Shown here piece after piece: positions 43,239 through 51,387 of a DNA stretch of 61,352 nucleotides. The first letter of the stretch is position 1, and each line of letters begins with the position of its first letter. A model generated the notes under the pieces. The model had not been told where the DNA came from and ran no database searches. It was given only the letters and a program-made list of their open reading frames with translations. The DNA comes from Candidatus Tayloriibacteriota bacterium (GTDB lineage Bacteria > Patescibacteriota > Minisyncoccia > Phycocordibacterales > PALSA-1337). The DNA is taken from positions 1 to 61,352 of the forward strand of contig CALRBR010000005.1 of NCBI GenBank assembly GCA_943354385.1. Direction: 5' to 3'. The translations under genes were made by a program, and so were the position numbers.

Positions 43239-45404
43239 ATGCATCCCCACAGCCCGATCACCGATCACTTCCGCCTCAATGAGTTTCAAAAAAAAGCTCT
43301 GGGGAAGCTCGGCATACATACCCCGTTTGACATGCTCTATCATTTCCCCGTACGCTATGGTAACACGTCGGATATGAAAAATATCGCCAGCCTGACCAAG
43401 GGAGAGACGGCCGTCATTTTTGGAAAGATTAGTGACCTCAAAATGAGCAAGGGATTTAAAAGTAAAATCCCGATGGCTGACGGTATGATCGAGGATGATA
43501 CGGGAAAAATAAAAGCAGTGTGGTTCAATCAACCCTATCTCGCCAAAATGACTGCCGAGGGTGCGCTCGTGCGAGTCGAAGGCAAAGTTTCCGAAAGAAA
43601 AAAGACTGGCGAGCTCTACTTGAGCAACCCAAAAATAGAAGTGGTCGGCAAGCTACCGGTCGGCGTAGGCGACTCTCTTTTTGGAGCCGACAAAGAGGCA
43701 CACACCCTCTATCCGGTCTATCCTGAAAGTCGTGGCGTCACTTCCAATTGGCTCTTCCACGGCATACAAAAAGTTTTCCGCTCGGGTTTACTCGACACCC
43801 TCACCGACCCGATCCCCGAAGAAATTCTGAAAAAATACAACCTCCCATCGCTCCGGAGTGCGCTCATTTGGATTCATGCGCCCCTGAAAAATGAAGATGC
43901 GCAGTCGGCCCGCAAACGTTTTGCCTTTGAAGAAATCTTTTTTATCCAACTCGAAAAGCAACACACTCGTCGAGAATATCAAAAACAAAAAGCCTTTGTC
44001 ATCGAGCCGTCAGCCGAGTCCGTCGGACAGTTTGTCTCACGATTCCCTTTTCAGTCTACCGAAGCACAGAAAAAAGCCATAGATGCCATACTCGCTGATT
44101 TTAAAAAGGGTCACGCCATGTCGCGCCTCCTCGAAGGAGATGTGGGCTCAGGCAAAACTGCCGTGGCTGCGACCAGTGCCTATGCGACTATCACCAGCAA
44201 GCCTGTGGGCCGACAATACGGTCATCTCCAAGTCGCCTACATGTGCCCGACCGAAATCCTCGCCAGTCAGCATTTCGAATCATTCATCGAATATTTTGCG
44301 TACCTCAATATTTCTGTCGGACTCGTGACCGGCTCCGGCTGTCGTAAGTTTCCATCCAAACTCAACCCAAAAGGCTGGACAGATATTTCAAAAGCGCAGA
44401 TACTCAAATGGGTGGCCTCTGGTGATATTCCCATACTGATCGGTACGCACGCACTCATTCAAAAGTCAGTAAAATTTAAACATCTAGCCTACGTGATCAT
44501 CGACGAACAACACAGATTTGGAACCGCTCAAAGACAAAAACTTGTTACCAAGGAAGGCCTCGCTCCGCATTTACTTTCAATGACCGCGACGCCTATTCCT
44601 CGCACACTCGCCCTCACTATGTATGGCGACCTCGACCTCACCCTACTCGACCAAATGCCTCATGGGCGCAAGCCGATTATTACTGAAATTGTATTACCCG
44701 ATCAGCGCACTCAGATGTATGAGAAAATTCGTGACGAGCTACAGACTGGCCGCCAGGCATATATTATTTGCCCACGCATAGACGAGCCCGACCCTACCAA
44801 AGAAATGGCCCTGATGGCAAAATCAGTAAAAGAGGAAGCCAAGCAACTCAAAGCCAAAGTTTTTCCAGAATACGAAATAGGTGTTCTCCACAGCAAAATG
44901 AATGACAAAGACAAAGAGCAAGTGATGCTTGATTTTAAGGCGGGAAAAATAGATATCCTGTGTGCCACATCAGTCGTAGAAGTGGGAGTAAACGTGCCAA
45001 ATGCGACCGTGATCGTGATCGAGGGTGCTGAGAGATTTGGTCTCGCTCAGCTTCACCAGCTCAGAGGGCGAGTGATACGAAGCAATCATCAAGCCTATTG
45101 TTTTGTGTATGCCGAAAGTGCAGGAGAAAAAACGAGGGACCGCCTACACGCATTAAAAACTGCCAAAAATGGTTTCGAGCTGGCTGAATACGACCTCAAA
45201 TTTCGTGGCGCTGGAGAACTTTCAGGGATGAAGCAATGGGGGGTGTCTGATATTGCCATGGAAGCTCTGCAAAATCTAAAAATGGTGGAGGCGGCTCGTA
45301 CCGAGGCAAATCGTCTCCTTGATATAGATGAGTCGCTGGCGGGATTCCCTCTCATCAGAAAATATCTTACTGAAAGATCCGCCGAAAAAATCCATTTTGA
45401 ATAG
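43239..45404 (+). CDS. recG: ATP-dependent DNA helicase RecG
   Basis: 721 aa, within the family range. Wedge/OB domain (residues ~55-150), then SF2 helicase: Walker A EGDVGSGKTAVA, DEQHRFGTAQR (motif II DExH form of RecG), motif III SMTATPIPRT, HSKM, ATSVVEVGVNVPNAT, and QLRGRVIR. The C-terminal TRIAD-like LKFRGAGELSGMKQWG is present. It remodels stalled replication forks and Holliday junctions. Flanked by tRNA genes on both sides. Confidence 0.96.
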   Translation: MHPHSPITDHFRLNEFQKKALGKLGIHTPFDMLYHFPVRYGNTSDMKNIASLTKGETAVIFGKISDLKMSKGFKSKIPMADGMIEDDTGKIKAVWFNQPYLAKMTAEGALVRVEGKVSERKKTGELYLSNPKIEVVGKLPVGVGDSLFGADKEAHTLYPVYPESRGVTSNWLFHGIQKVFRSGLLDTLTDPIPEEILKKYNLPSLRSALIWIHAPLKNEDAQSARKRFAFEEIFFIQLEKQHTRREYQKQKAFVIEPSAESVGQFVSRFPFQSTEAQKKAIDAILADFKKGHAMSRLLEGDVGSGKTAVAATSAYATITSKPVGRQYGHLQVAYMCPTEILASQHFESFIEYFAYLNISVGLVTGSGCRKFPSKLNPKGWTDISKAQILKWVASGDIPILIGTHALIQKSVKFKHLAYVIIDEQHRFGTAQRQKLVTKEGLAPHLLSMTATPIPRTLALTMYGDLDLTLLDQMPHGRKPIITEIVLPDQRTQMYEKIRDELQTGRQAYIICPRIDEPDPTKEMALMAKSVKEEAKQLKAKVFPEYEIGVLHSKMNDKDKEQVMLDFKAGKIDILCATSVVEVGVNVPNATVIVIEGAERFGLAQLHQLRGRVIRSNHQAYCFVYAESAGEKTRDRLHALKTAKNGFELAEYDLKFRGAGELSGMKQWGVSDIAMEALQNLKMVEAARTEANRLLDIDESLAGFPLIRKYLTERSAEKIHFE

Positions 45405-45455
45405 TATCGGTGGTTTTTTATCAAAAAATAGGGTACGCTAGTGGAGTAATGCAAC

Positions 45456-45529
45456 GCGCCCTTAGCTCAGTTGGTTAGAGCACAGAGCTTATACCTCTGG
45501 GGTCCTTGGTTCGAATCCAAGAGGGCGCA
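45456..45529 (+). tRNA. tRNA-Ile(TAT)
   Basis: Acceptor GCGCCCT/AGGGCGC, D-arm GCTCAGTTGGTTAGAGC, anticodon stem CAGAG/CTCTG with loop CTTATAC, T-arm CTTGGTTCGAATCCAAG. The UAU anticodon reads AUA directly, without lysidine. CCA not encoded. Confidence 0.92.
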
Positions 45530-45562
45530 CAGATCATCGAATAATCTCGAATTACTCGGTTT

Positions 45563-45598
45563 ATTAAACGGCTCCACAGACTTGTTGAGCCGTTTAAT
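45563..45598. repeat. GGCTC-family palindrome
   Basis: ATTAAACGGCTC-n12-GAGCCGTTTAAT, 34 nt after tRNA-Ile. Confidence 0.7.
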
Positions 45599-45749
45599 GT
45601 GCCTTAGAATGTAGGTTTTTGTAAAATAGGCCTGTGAGACTAACTAGAACCGCTCTTGCTAGGTTTCTATTAAATGGAGAAATAAAAAAATGGCACACAC
45701 AGGGCGGCCATTGGGGCTGGGTTGAGCGACTGAGCTGTTTTTTGATCTG

Positions 45750-46208
45750 TCAGTTCTGATCCCGTCGCACCTGTTCGACGAACCGGATCCACCCTTGGAC
45801 CTCGGACTCCCATCTTTCGTCGGGAAAGTCTTCAAGATGCTTGTTTAAGATTCTAGAAAATTCGCCTAAGATGGCGATCGCCGTAGGGTGGTCCCAGCTA
45901 GCGTTGAAGTTTTCTTGCTTCCAGTCGGTAACGCTTTCGAACGATTCCCGACATCGGCCACGGGATATTTCGATCGTCCCGAGGACTGCCCGTATCTTTG
46001 TTGCGAGTGGCTTCGGGCTGTTGAGATACCGCTTCTCTAGTGTTTTCCGGATCGCCGTCTCTGATGGGAACGCGAGCTTGGTGAAGCAGAAGACCGTTCC
46101 GATCCATAGAATGTGGCTGATCCAATTCGGAAACAGCCCCTCGTTGTTCCGAAACACCGGCAAGATCATCATGCATACATAACCGCCCACCACGTAGTTG
46201 GTTCTCAT
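45750..46208 (-). CDS. hypothetical protein with atypical composition
   Basis: 152 aa, unrecognised. A hydrophobic N-terminal third (GGYVCMMILPVFRN, ISHILWIGTVFCFTKLAF, likely one or two membrane segments) and a soluble C-terminal domain with several Trp (DWKQENFNASWDHPTAIAIL, DERWESEVQGWIRFVEQVRR). It differs from its neighbours: higher GC, TGA stop, an AGGA ribosome binding site ~8 nt before ATG 46208, and a promoter TTGATT-N17-TAGAAT giving a ~38-nt leader. This suggests acquisition from another lineage. Confidence 0.65.
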   Translation of the reverse strand: MRTNYVVGGYVCMMILPVFRNNEGLFPNWISHILWIGTVFCFTKLAFPSETAIRKTLEKRYLNSPKPLATKIRAVLGTIEISRGRCRESFESVTDWKQENFNASWDHPTAIAILGEFSRILNKHLEDFPDERWESEVQGWIRFVEQVRRDQN

Positions 46209-46252
46209 ATGTTTTTCCTGTAAAGCTGTGCGATGTCTACTGTCTGGAGACC

Positions 46253-46281
46253 ATTCTAATCCTTCAGGTCGATTAAATCAA
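46253..46281 (-). promoter_or_regulatory. promoter TTGATT-N17-TAGAAT
   Basis: Serves the 152-aa gene; the transcript would start near 46246 and carry a Shine-Dalgarno leader. Confidence 0.55.
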
Positions 46282-46337
46282 GGACTAAGTGGGTCGGGTA
46301 CCTCTATTTCCTCTGTTTTATAGGAATTATTAACTCA

Positions 46338-46658
46338 TCACAACTGATCAATCTTGGCTGCCAAAATAAAATCGTTCTCTGTGAGGCCTTTTACCGAGTG
46401 AGTAAAAAGAGTAATCACCACCTTTCCCCATGACAAGAGAATATCTGGATGATGCCCTTCTGACTCGGCGAGATCCGCCACTTCATTTACAAATGCCCAG
46501 GCCATTTTAAAATCTGGAAATGTGTATACCTTTTTAAGATGAGAATCATCAATCACCTTCCATAATACAAGCTGTTTCAAACCCTCTTCCACCTGCTCTT
46601 TCGTAAAGGCTTTGGTACCTTTTTCACACGGAACACATTTTTTATTGATTAGTGACAT
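46338..46658 (-). CDS. pterin-4a-carbinolamine dehydratase family protein
   Basis: 106 aa, PCD/DCoH length. The catalytic pattern E-G-H-H-P-D (ESEGHHPDILLSWGKVVITLFTH) and the C-terminal TENDFILAAKID are diagnostic. It dehydrates 4a-hydroxytetrahydropterin in organisms with aromatic amino acid hydroxylases, which are unlikely here, so a moonlighting or alternative pterin role is probable. C9 and C12-like residues in KKCVPCEKG form an N-terminal CxxC extension common in bacterial PCDs. Confidence 0.9.
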   Translation of the reverse strand: MSLINKKCVPCEKGTKAFTKEQVEEGLKQLVLWKVIDDSHLKKVYTFPDFKMAWAFVNEVADLAESEGHHPDILLSWGKVVITLFTHSVKGLTENDFILAAKIDQL

Positions 46659-46727
46659 AGTTTTATAGTCTTAATTTTCCACTCTCACCTTTTCCCCCGA
46701 AAATTGCAGTAGCAATTTTCGGAAATG

Positions 46728-46890
46728 AATTATTCTCCCTTTCCTAAAGGGAGCAGGCTCCAGGCCGAGGGATTTATTATTCCTCCTTTCTCAAAGAAAG
46801 TGCTATGTGGAGAGCTGAGGATTTCAAATCTCAAGAAAATCCCTCCTTCACAGTAGTGAAGTGCTCCCTTTACAAAGGGAGAATAATTCT
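46728..46890. repeat. cluster of three CTCCCTTT/AAAGGGAG-type repeat elements
   Basis: Reverse copy 46728-46776 (CTCCCTTTcctAAAGGGAG...GGCCGAGGGATTT), degenerate reverse copy 46780-46826, forward copy 46836-46890 (AATCCCTCC...GCTCCCTTTacAAAGGGAGAATAAT). A hairpin CCGAAAATTGC/GCAATTTTCGG precedes it at 46697. Confidence 0.7.
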
Positions 46891-48831
46891 CTAACCCTGA
46901 TGCTCAATATCCAACTTCTTTTTCGGAATAATTCCGAACGCGATAATTATTTTCTCATATTCCTCTCGTTCAATATTTTCTACCTCGATCAGTTTTGTTG
47001 CAATCGCATCGAGCGCCTTGCGATGTGTCGTGATAATATCCTCCGCCTTTTTCAAAGCTTCACTCATAATCCGTGACACCTCCGCATCAATATCGGCACT
47101 CACCTTTTCAGAATACTCTTTGTCATCTAACCCTCGGCCAAAAAGCGCTCTTCCGCCGGCTCCTTCGAGAGCAAGAGCGCCGATCTTATCCGACATGCCG
47201 TATTTGGTCACCATATCTCGAGCTAGCGCAGTAGAAACTTGTAAATCATTTGATGGGCCAGTGGTCACATCATTGAAAATCATTTTCTCCGTCACGTAGC
47301 CCCCGAGAGACATGGCGATATCATCGAGAAATTCCCGCTTTGACTGGAGCTTTCGATCCTCAAGTGGCAGTTTCAAAGTATACCCCGCAGCCCGACCGCG
47401 AGAGATAATAGATATCTTATGTACTGGATCAGCGTACGGCAAAACAGACGCCACGAGCGCATGTCCCGCCTCATGATACGCAGTAATCTCTTTTTCTTTT
47501 TTCGACAAAATATGACTCTTACGCTCCGGACCGAGCATGACCTTTTCTATCGAGCGAATGAGGTCGTATTGAGCCACTTTGGTACGGTCCTCTCGAGCGG
47601 CAAGAATAGCCGCTTCGTTCATAAGCGAGTAAAGATCGGCACCGGAAAAGCCTGGTGTTCTTTCAGCGAGCACCGAAAGATTGACGTTCTCAGCAAATGG
47701 CTTCAGTCTCGCATGTATTTTCAAAATCTCCTCACGATCTTTGCGGTCAGGTAGGTCTATAGTAACTCGTCTGTCAAATCGTCCCGGGCGAAGTAGCGCT
47801 GGGTCCAAAACATCAGGACGGTTCGTCGCAGCCATCACAATCACTTTTTCGTTTGGTTCAAAGCCGTCCATCTCCACTAGTATCTGGTTTAAAGTCTGCT
47901 CTCGCTCGTCATTGCCTCCACCCACCCCTGTACCTCGTACTCGCCCGACAGCATCTATTTCATCTACAAAAATAATAGCGGGAGCAGTCTGCTTTGCAAG
48001 TTTAAAAAGATCTCGTACTCGAGACGCACCGACACCCACAAACATTTCCACGAACTCTGATCCGGAAATAGAAAAGAAAGCTACATTGGCCTCCCCCGCT
48101 ACTGCTCGAGCGAGCAACGTCTTGCCAGTACCTGGTGCACCCATAAGTAGAATACCTTTTGGAATACGTGCACCGATATCGAGAAACTTTTTAGGATTTT
48201 TCAGGAAGTCAACAATTTCTGAAAGCTCCTGCTTGGCTTCTTTTGCGCCAGCCACATCTGAAAATGTCACTCGTTGCTTTTTATCGTCCGGCATTGTGAC
48301 ACGAGCCTTTGACTGACCGAAAGAGAAAGCCTGCATCCCTGCCCCTCGTGCCTGACGAGTCATAAACCACAATATCGTGCCGATCAGAATTACAGGAAGG
48401 AGAAATGGCAAAATATTTACAAGAAATACAAAAAAACCTGACGGTGATTTTACCTCAATCTTTACTGCCGAAAGTTTTGTCTGAGGCACACCATAGTTCA
48501 CCAATGTTTGTGATAAAGCAGTACTATCTTCTTTTTTAGATTCTTTGTGTACTGCGTCTTTGATATATTCGATGTCGAGAGTATCACCTTCAACAGTTAC
48601 TTTCGAAACAAGCCCAGCAGAGATGTCTGAGGCTAGTTCAGAAACAGAAATCACGGATTTCGAAGATTGGCTGTCTGCGATGACAGAATAAGAAGCGATA
48701 ATAAAAAGAAAAATAACAATAAACTGGATTACCGTAGCAGTCGGACCATTCTTAGGGATAAAACTTTTACGACCTTTTTTGAGACCCTTTCCAGCTTTCG
48801 TACTCAATATTTTTTTCTTAAATAGTTCCAT
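46891..48831 (-). CDS. ftsH: ATP-dependent zinc metalloprotease FtsH
   Basis: 646 aa from ATG 48831 (MELFKKK); TACAAT lies 8 nt upstream and the six codons before it are not conserved. TM1 (~34-52), extracytoplasmic domain (53-133), TM2 (~134-157), AAA+ with GAPGTGKT (231-238), Walker [34 protein letters not shown], and the zinc site HEAGH (453-457) with a downstream Asp. Degrades misfolded membrane proteins and regulatory targets; works with SmpB/tmRNA next door, since FtsH degrades tagged proteins. Confidence 0.97.
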   Translation of the reverse strand: MELFKKKILSTKAGKGLKKGRKSFIPKNGPTATVIQFIVIFLFIIASYSVIADSQSSKSVISVSELASDISAGLVSKVTVEGDTLDIEYIKDAVHKESKKEDSTALSQTLVNYGVPQTKLSAVKIEVKSPSGFFVFLVNILPFLLPVILIGTILWFMTRQARGAGMQAFSFGQSKARVTMPDDKKQRVTFSDVAGAKEAKQELSEIVDFLKNPKKFLDIGARIPKGILLMGAPGTGKTLLARAVAGEANVAFFSISGSEFVEMFVGVGASRVRDLFKLAKQTAPAIIFVDEIDAVGRVRGTGVGGGNDEREQTLNQILVEMDGFEPNEKVIVMAATNRPDVLDPALLRPGRFDRRVTIDLPDRKDREEILKIHARLKPFAENVNLSVLAERTPGFSGADLYSLMNEAAILAAREDRTKVAQYDLIRSIEKVMLGPERKSHILSKKEKEITAYHEAGHALVASVLPYADPVHKISIISRGRAAGYTLKLPLEDRKLQSKREFLDDIAMSLGGYVTEKMIFNDVTTGPSNDLQVSTALARDMVTKYGMSDKIGALALEGAGGRALFGRGLDDKEYSEKVSADIDAEVSRIMSEALKKAEDIITTHRKALDAIATKLIEVENIEREEYEKIIIAFGIIPKKKLDIEHQG

Positions 48832-48898
48832 AGAAAGGCATTGTAGCACAAAAAAACCGTCTCGTCTGCACTACTCGATAATACTATTTGAAATGTGT

Positions 48899-48904
48899 TA
48901 GTAT
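48899..48904 (+). promoter_or_regulatory. -10 box, smpB
   Basis: TAGTAT, AGACAA, ATG 48911. Confidence 0.6.
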
Positions 48905-48910
48905 AGACAA

Positions 48911-49357
48911 ATGGCGCCACTAATCCAAAACCGAAAAGTCTTTTTTAACTACGAAGTACTCGAGAAAATCGAGGCGGGTATCGAGCTGATCGGTATTGAA
49001 GTAAAATCACTAAGGGCAGGGCAAGGCGCTCTCGATGGGACACATATTACCATCCGAGGAGGTGAAGCCTACCTGATCGGCATGGACATACCCGCATACC
49101 AGCCTAAAAATACTCCCGCAGACTACAATCCAAAGCGTAATCGCCGGCTTTTGCTTACAAAGAAAGAGTTAGCAGACCTCTCCGGAAAGGAGTCAGCACG
49201 TGGCTTGACATTAGTACCCATCTCGGTGTATAATAAGGGTAGAAGTCTCAAGATGGAGATTGCTATCGTTCGGGGTAAAAAGAAGTTTGATAAACGCGAG
49301 AGTACAAAAAAACGCGAGACCGAACGAGAAATGCGGAGAACATTGAAAGGAGAATAA
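48911..49357 (+). CDS. smpB: SsrA-binding protein SmpB
   Basis: 148 aa, standard size. NRKVFFNYEVLEKIEAGIELIGIEVKSLRAG, YLIGMDIPAYQPKN and RKRRLLL-like NRRLLLTKKEL make the OB-fold; a Lys/Arg-rich C-terminal tail (KKKFDKRESTKKRETEREM) enters the mRNA channel. It delivers tmRNA to stalled ribosomes, and ssrA starts 19 nt after its stop, so both parts of the rescue system are together. Confidence 0.97.
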   Translation: MAPLIQNRKVFFNYEVLEKIEAGIELIGIEVKSLRAGQGALDGTHITIRGGEAYLIGMDIPAYQPKNTPADYNPKRNRRLLLTKKELADLSGKESARGLTLVPISVYNKGRSLKMEIAIVRGKKKFDKRESTKKRETEREMRRTLKGE

Positions 49358-49376
49358 TCGTACAAGTAGTACACAT

Positions 49377-49778
49377 GGGGATGATCGGCCTAGACAGGAG
49401 ATTTCCGTATTTGTGTGCAATGCGGAGCACCGTTAACTCCTAAATCTGACGGAAATCGTAACTGCAAAAACAGTTGCTAAAGCAAAGGCTGTTGTGTCTC
49501 CATTCTATGGAGCCAACAACTTCGCTTTCGCTTACGCAAACGCCTAAGCGACATTGATCGAGCCTTCTCCACGGGGTTTGAATCGGTGTTATATTGTGGA
49601 TTAGAATATATCCCCTTCCCGAGATATGTTCGAAACTAAGGGAATCGGCATTCGTGAGTTTTGCTCATTCTATATCACGAGTTCCTAAATCTGCTCACGC
49701 AGGAAAAATAAGCTACGCATTGTAGACTCACTGATACTCATTTCTTGCACCCGAGTTCGATTCTCGGCATCTCCACCA
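49377..49778 (+). ncRNA. ssrA: transfer-messenger RNA (tmRNA)
   Basis: Ends pair as a tRNA-Ala-like domain: 5' GGGGATG (49377) with 3' CATCTCC, followed by ACCA (CCA encoded at 49776-49778); the T-arm CGAGTTCGATTCTCG is just before. The open frame from GCA 49464 to TAA 49545 encodes a 27-residue tag AKTVAKAKAVVSPFYGANNFAFAYANA. The tag ends in YANA where most bacteria end in L-A-A. The large middle part holds the pseudoknot region. About 400 nt, the usual length. Confidence 0.93.
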
Positions 49779-49782
49779 CTTC

Positions 49783-49822
49783 GAAATAACTCGCCAGTAT
49801 TCCTGGAGAGTTATTTCTTATG
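49783..49822 (+). terminator. terminator hairpin after ssrA
   Basis: GAAATAACTC-n15-GAGTTATTTC followed by TTATGTTT, five nt past the CCA. Confidence 0.7.
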
Positions 49823-50127
49823 TTTCGATAAATCCCAATAATAATTGACGTCGTGAACAAAGAAAGACTCTCAATCATCACCGAGAAGTGGTAGGACTCC
49901 GCGTAGTACCAATGTAGCGGAGTATCGCACACAGACGCGAAGCGTTCCATTCAATCCATCATTGCCCAAATGGGTTTCCCAGGTGTTCGATAGCGAAGCG
50001 TCCCGGCGTCTCAATAAAATCAGTCAAAATTCTATAAGGTTGCTTCGCTCTATTGGCCTTGGCCGAAGAGAGTACTTCGTTCCGCTCGATTTACATCGTC
50101 GACTTGCTCCTTATAAATCGGCACCCA

Positions 50128-50156
50128 TTGCTTAAAAAAGCCCAATATGCTATAAT
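50128..50156 (+). promoter_or_regulatory. sigma70 promoter of the infC-rpmI-rplT operon
   Basis: TTGCTT-N17-TATAAT; predicted start near 50163, giving a ~27-nt leader. Confidence 0.8.
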
Positions 50157-50189
50157 TCTAAGCCTAAAAGAGTAATAACCCAGCCACCA

Positions 50190-50702
50190 TTGAGTAACCT
50201 AAAAACAAGGATAAATCATCAAATCAGGGCCGTAGAATTGCGTGTTATAGGCCCCGACGGTGTTAATTTAGGAGTTATCACTCTTTCCCAAGCACTTGAA
50301 AAAGCGAATAGCCTAGGACTCGATCTCATCGAAGTTTCACCCAATGCCACTCCACCGATTGCAAAAATCATGGATTATGGTAAATTTCAGTACGACGAGA
50401 AAAAGAAACTCCGTAGTGCCAAAGCCAAATCACACACTACAGAAGTCAAAAATGTACAGGTGAAAATAGGCACGGGTGACCATGATTTAAATCTGAAAGC
50501 ACGAAAAGCTTCAGAGTGGCTCAAGGAGGGTCATCGTGTAAAAATCGACTTGTTTTTGACCGGAAGATCCAAGTACATGGATATCAAGTTTCTCAAGGAA
50601 CGTCTCGACCGAATATTGGTCCTCATTACCGAGCAATACAAAATCGCTGATGCACCGACAAAGAGCTTGAAGGGATTAACGACAGTCATAGAAAAAGCAT
50701 AA
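50190..50702 (+). CDS. infC: translation initiation factor IF-3
   Basis: 170 aa. N domain (LKTRINHQIRAVELRVIGPDGVNLGVITLSQAL...DLIEVSPNATPPIAKIMDYGKFQYDEKKK) and C domain (EVKNVQVKIGTGDHDLNLKARKASEWLKEGHRVKIDLFLTGR) are complete. There is no ATG: the frame opens with TTG 50190 (or an upstream ATA 50175). Rare start codons on infC are a known device for autoregulation by IF-3 discrimination, and here, too, no clear Shine-Dalgarno is seen. First gene of the classic infC-rpmI-rplT operon. Confidence 0.96.
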   Translation: MSNLKTRINHQIRAVELRVIGPDGVNLGVITLSQALEKANSLGLDLIEVSPNATPPIAKIMDYGKFQYDEKKKLRSAKAKSHTTEVKNVQVKIGTGDHDLNLKARKASEWLKEGHRVKIDLFLTGRSKYMDIKFLKERLDRILVLITEQYKIADAPTKSLKGLTTVIEKA

Positions 50703-50709
50703 TAATTAT

Positions 50710-50898
50710 ATGAAAACAAATAAATCATACTCAAAGCGTCTCAAGGTGACGCGCACAGGCAAAATTTTGGCTCGAGGAACTGGTCAAAACCATTTCAACT
50801 CAAAAGAGAGTCGCCGGTCACAGCTTCACAAAAAACGATCAGTGCCTTTCCATATGAGTAATAAGGAAAAGAGTCGATTCATCAACAGCGCTATCTAA
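50710..50898 (+). CDS. rpmI: 50S ribosomal protein L35
   Basis: 62 aa, very basic. MKTNKSYSKRLKVTRTGKILARGTGQNHFNSKESRRSQ matches L35 (KThksakKRfkvTgsGKi...). Seven nt after infC. CATAAT 6 nt before the ATG fits the general -10 pattern but may be coincidence within this operon. Confidence 0.95.
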   Translation: MKTNKSYSKRLKVTRTGKILARGTGQNHFNSKESRRSQLHKKRSVPFHMSNKEKSRFINSAI

Positions 50899-50927
50899 AT
50901 CAGTTTATATACATTTAAAATACACAC

Positions 50928-51272
50928 ATGACAAGAGTAAAGAAAGGAGTACATGCACTAAAGACCCGAAAGAACGTCCTCAAGATGGTAAAAGGCTATC
51001 GTTTTGGCCGATCATCAAAAGAGCGACAAGCATACGAGGCGATCTCACACGCCGGGGCATACGCATTTGCACACAGACGAGACAAGAAGGGTGATTTCCG
51101 AAAGCTTTGGATTGTGCGCATCAACGCCTCTCTCGATGCGATGGGAATTTCATATAGTAAATTTGCTGGTAATCTAAAGAAGTCTGGGGTTGCAATCAAC
51201 CGAAAACTACTCTCTCAGATTGCTCACGAAAATCCAAAAGCTTTTGAGGCGATTGTGGCGAAGGCGAAGTAA
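50928..51272 (+). CDS. rplT: 50S ribosomal protein L20
   Basis: 114 aa, normal. TRVKKGVHALKTRKNVLKMVKGYRFGRSSKERQAYEAISHAGAYAFAHRRDKKGDFRKLWIVRINA is the L20 core that binds 23S rRNA and, in other bacteria, represses its own operon. Followed by a strong terminator. Confidence 0.97.
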   Translation: MTRVKKGVHALKTRKNVLKMVKGYRFGRSSKERQAYEAISHAGAYAFAHRRDKKGDFRKLWIVRINASLDAMGISYSKFAGNLKKSGVAINRKLLSQIAHENPKAFEAIVAKAK

Positions 51273-51313
51273 ACACCAAGGGTAATTTTTCAGTTTCAAA
51301 TTATCAATTTTCG

Positions 51314-51353
51314 AAATACCCCCCGAGGCTTCGCCTCGGGGGAGTATTTATTT
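51314..51353 (+). terminator. intrinsic terminator after rplT
   Basis: CCCCCGAGGC-ttc-GCCTCGGGGG inside AAATA/TATTT, followed by T-rich sequence. Confidence 0.85.
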
Positions 51354-51387
51354 CTGCAAACCATCCCATCACTTCCAAGTGACACAT

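Larger units (their letters stand above)
49779..50189. other. 411-nt region between ssrA and infC
   Basis: Holds the ssrA terminator hairpin and, at its end, the infC promoter. Between them (49830-50120) no coding frame or known RNA is recognised; several GAAGCG-type short repeats occur (GCGAAGCGTTCC, GCGAAGCGTCCC). Confidence 0.6.

Noticed and set aside
47681-48316. 211-codon plus-strand frame in ftsH
   Set aside because: Antisense to the AAA+ motifs.
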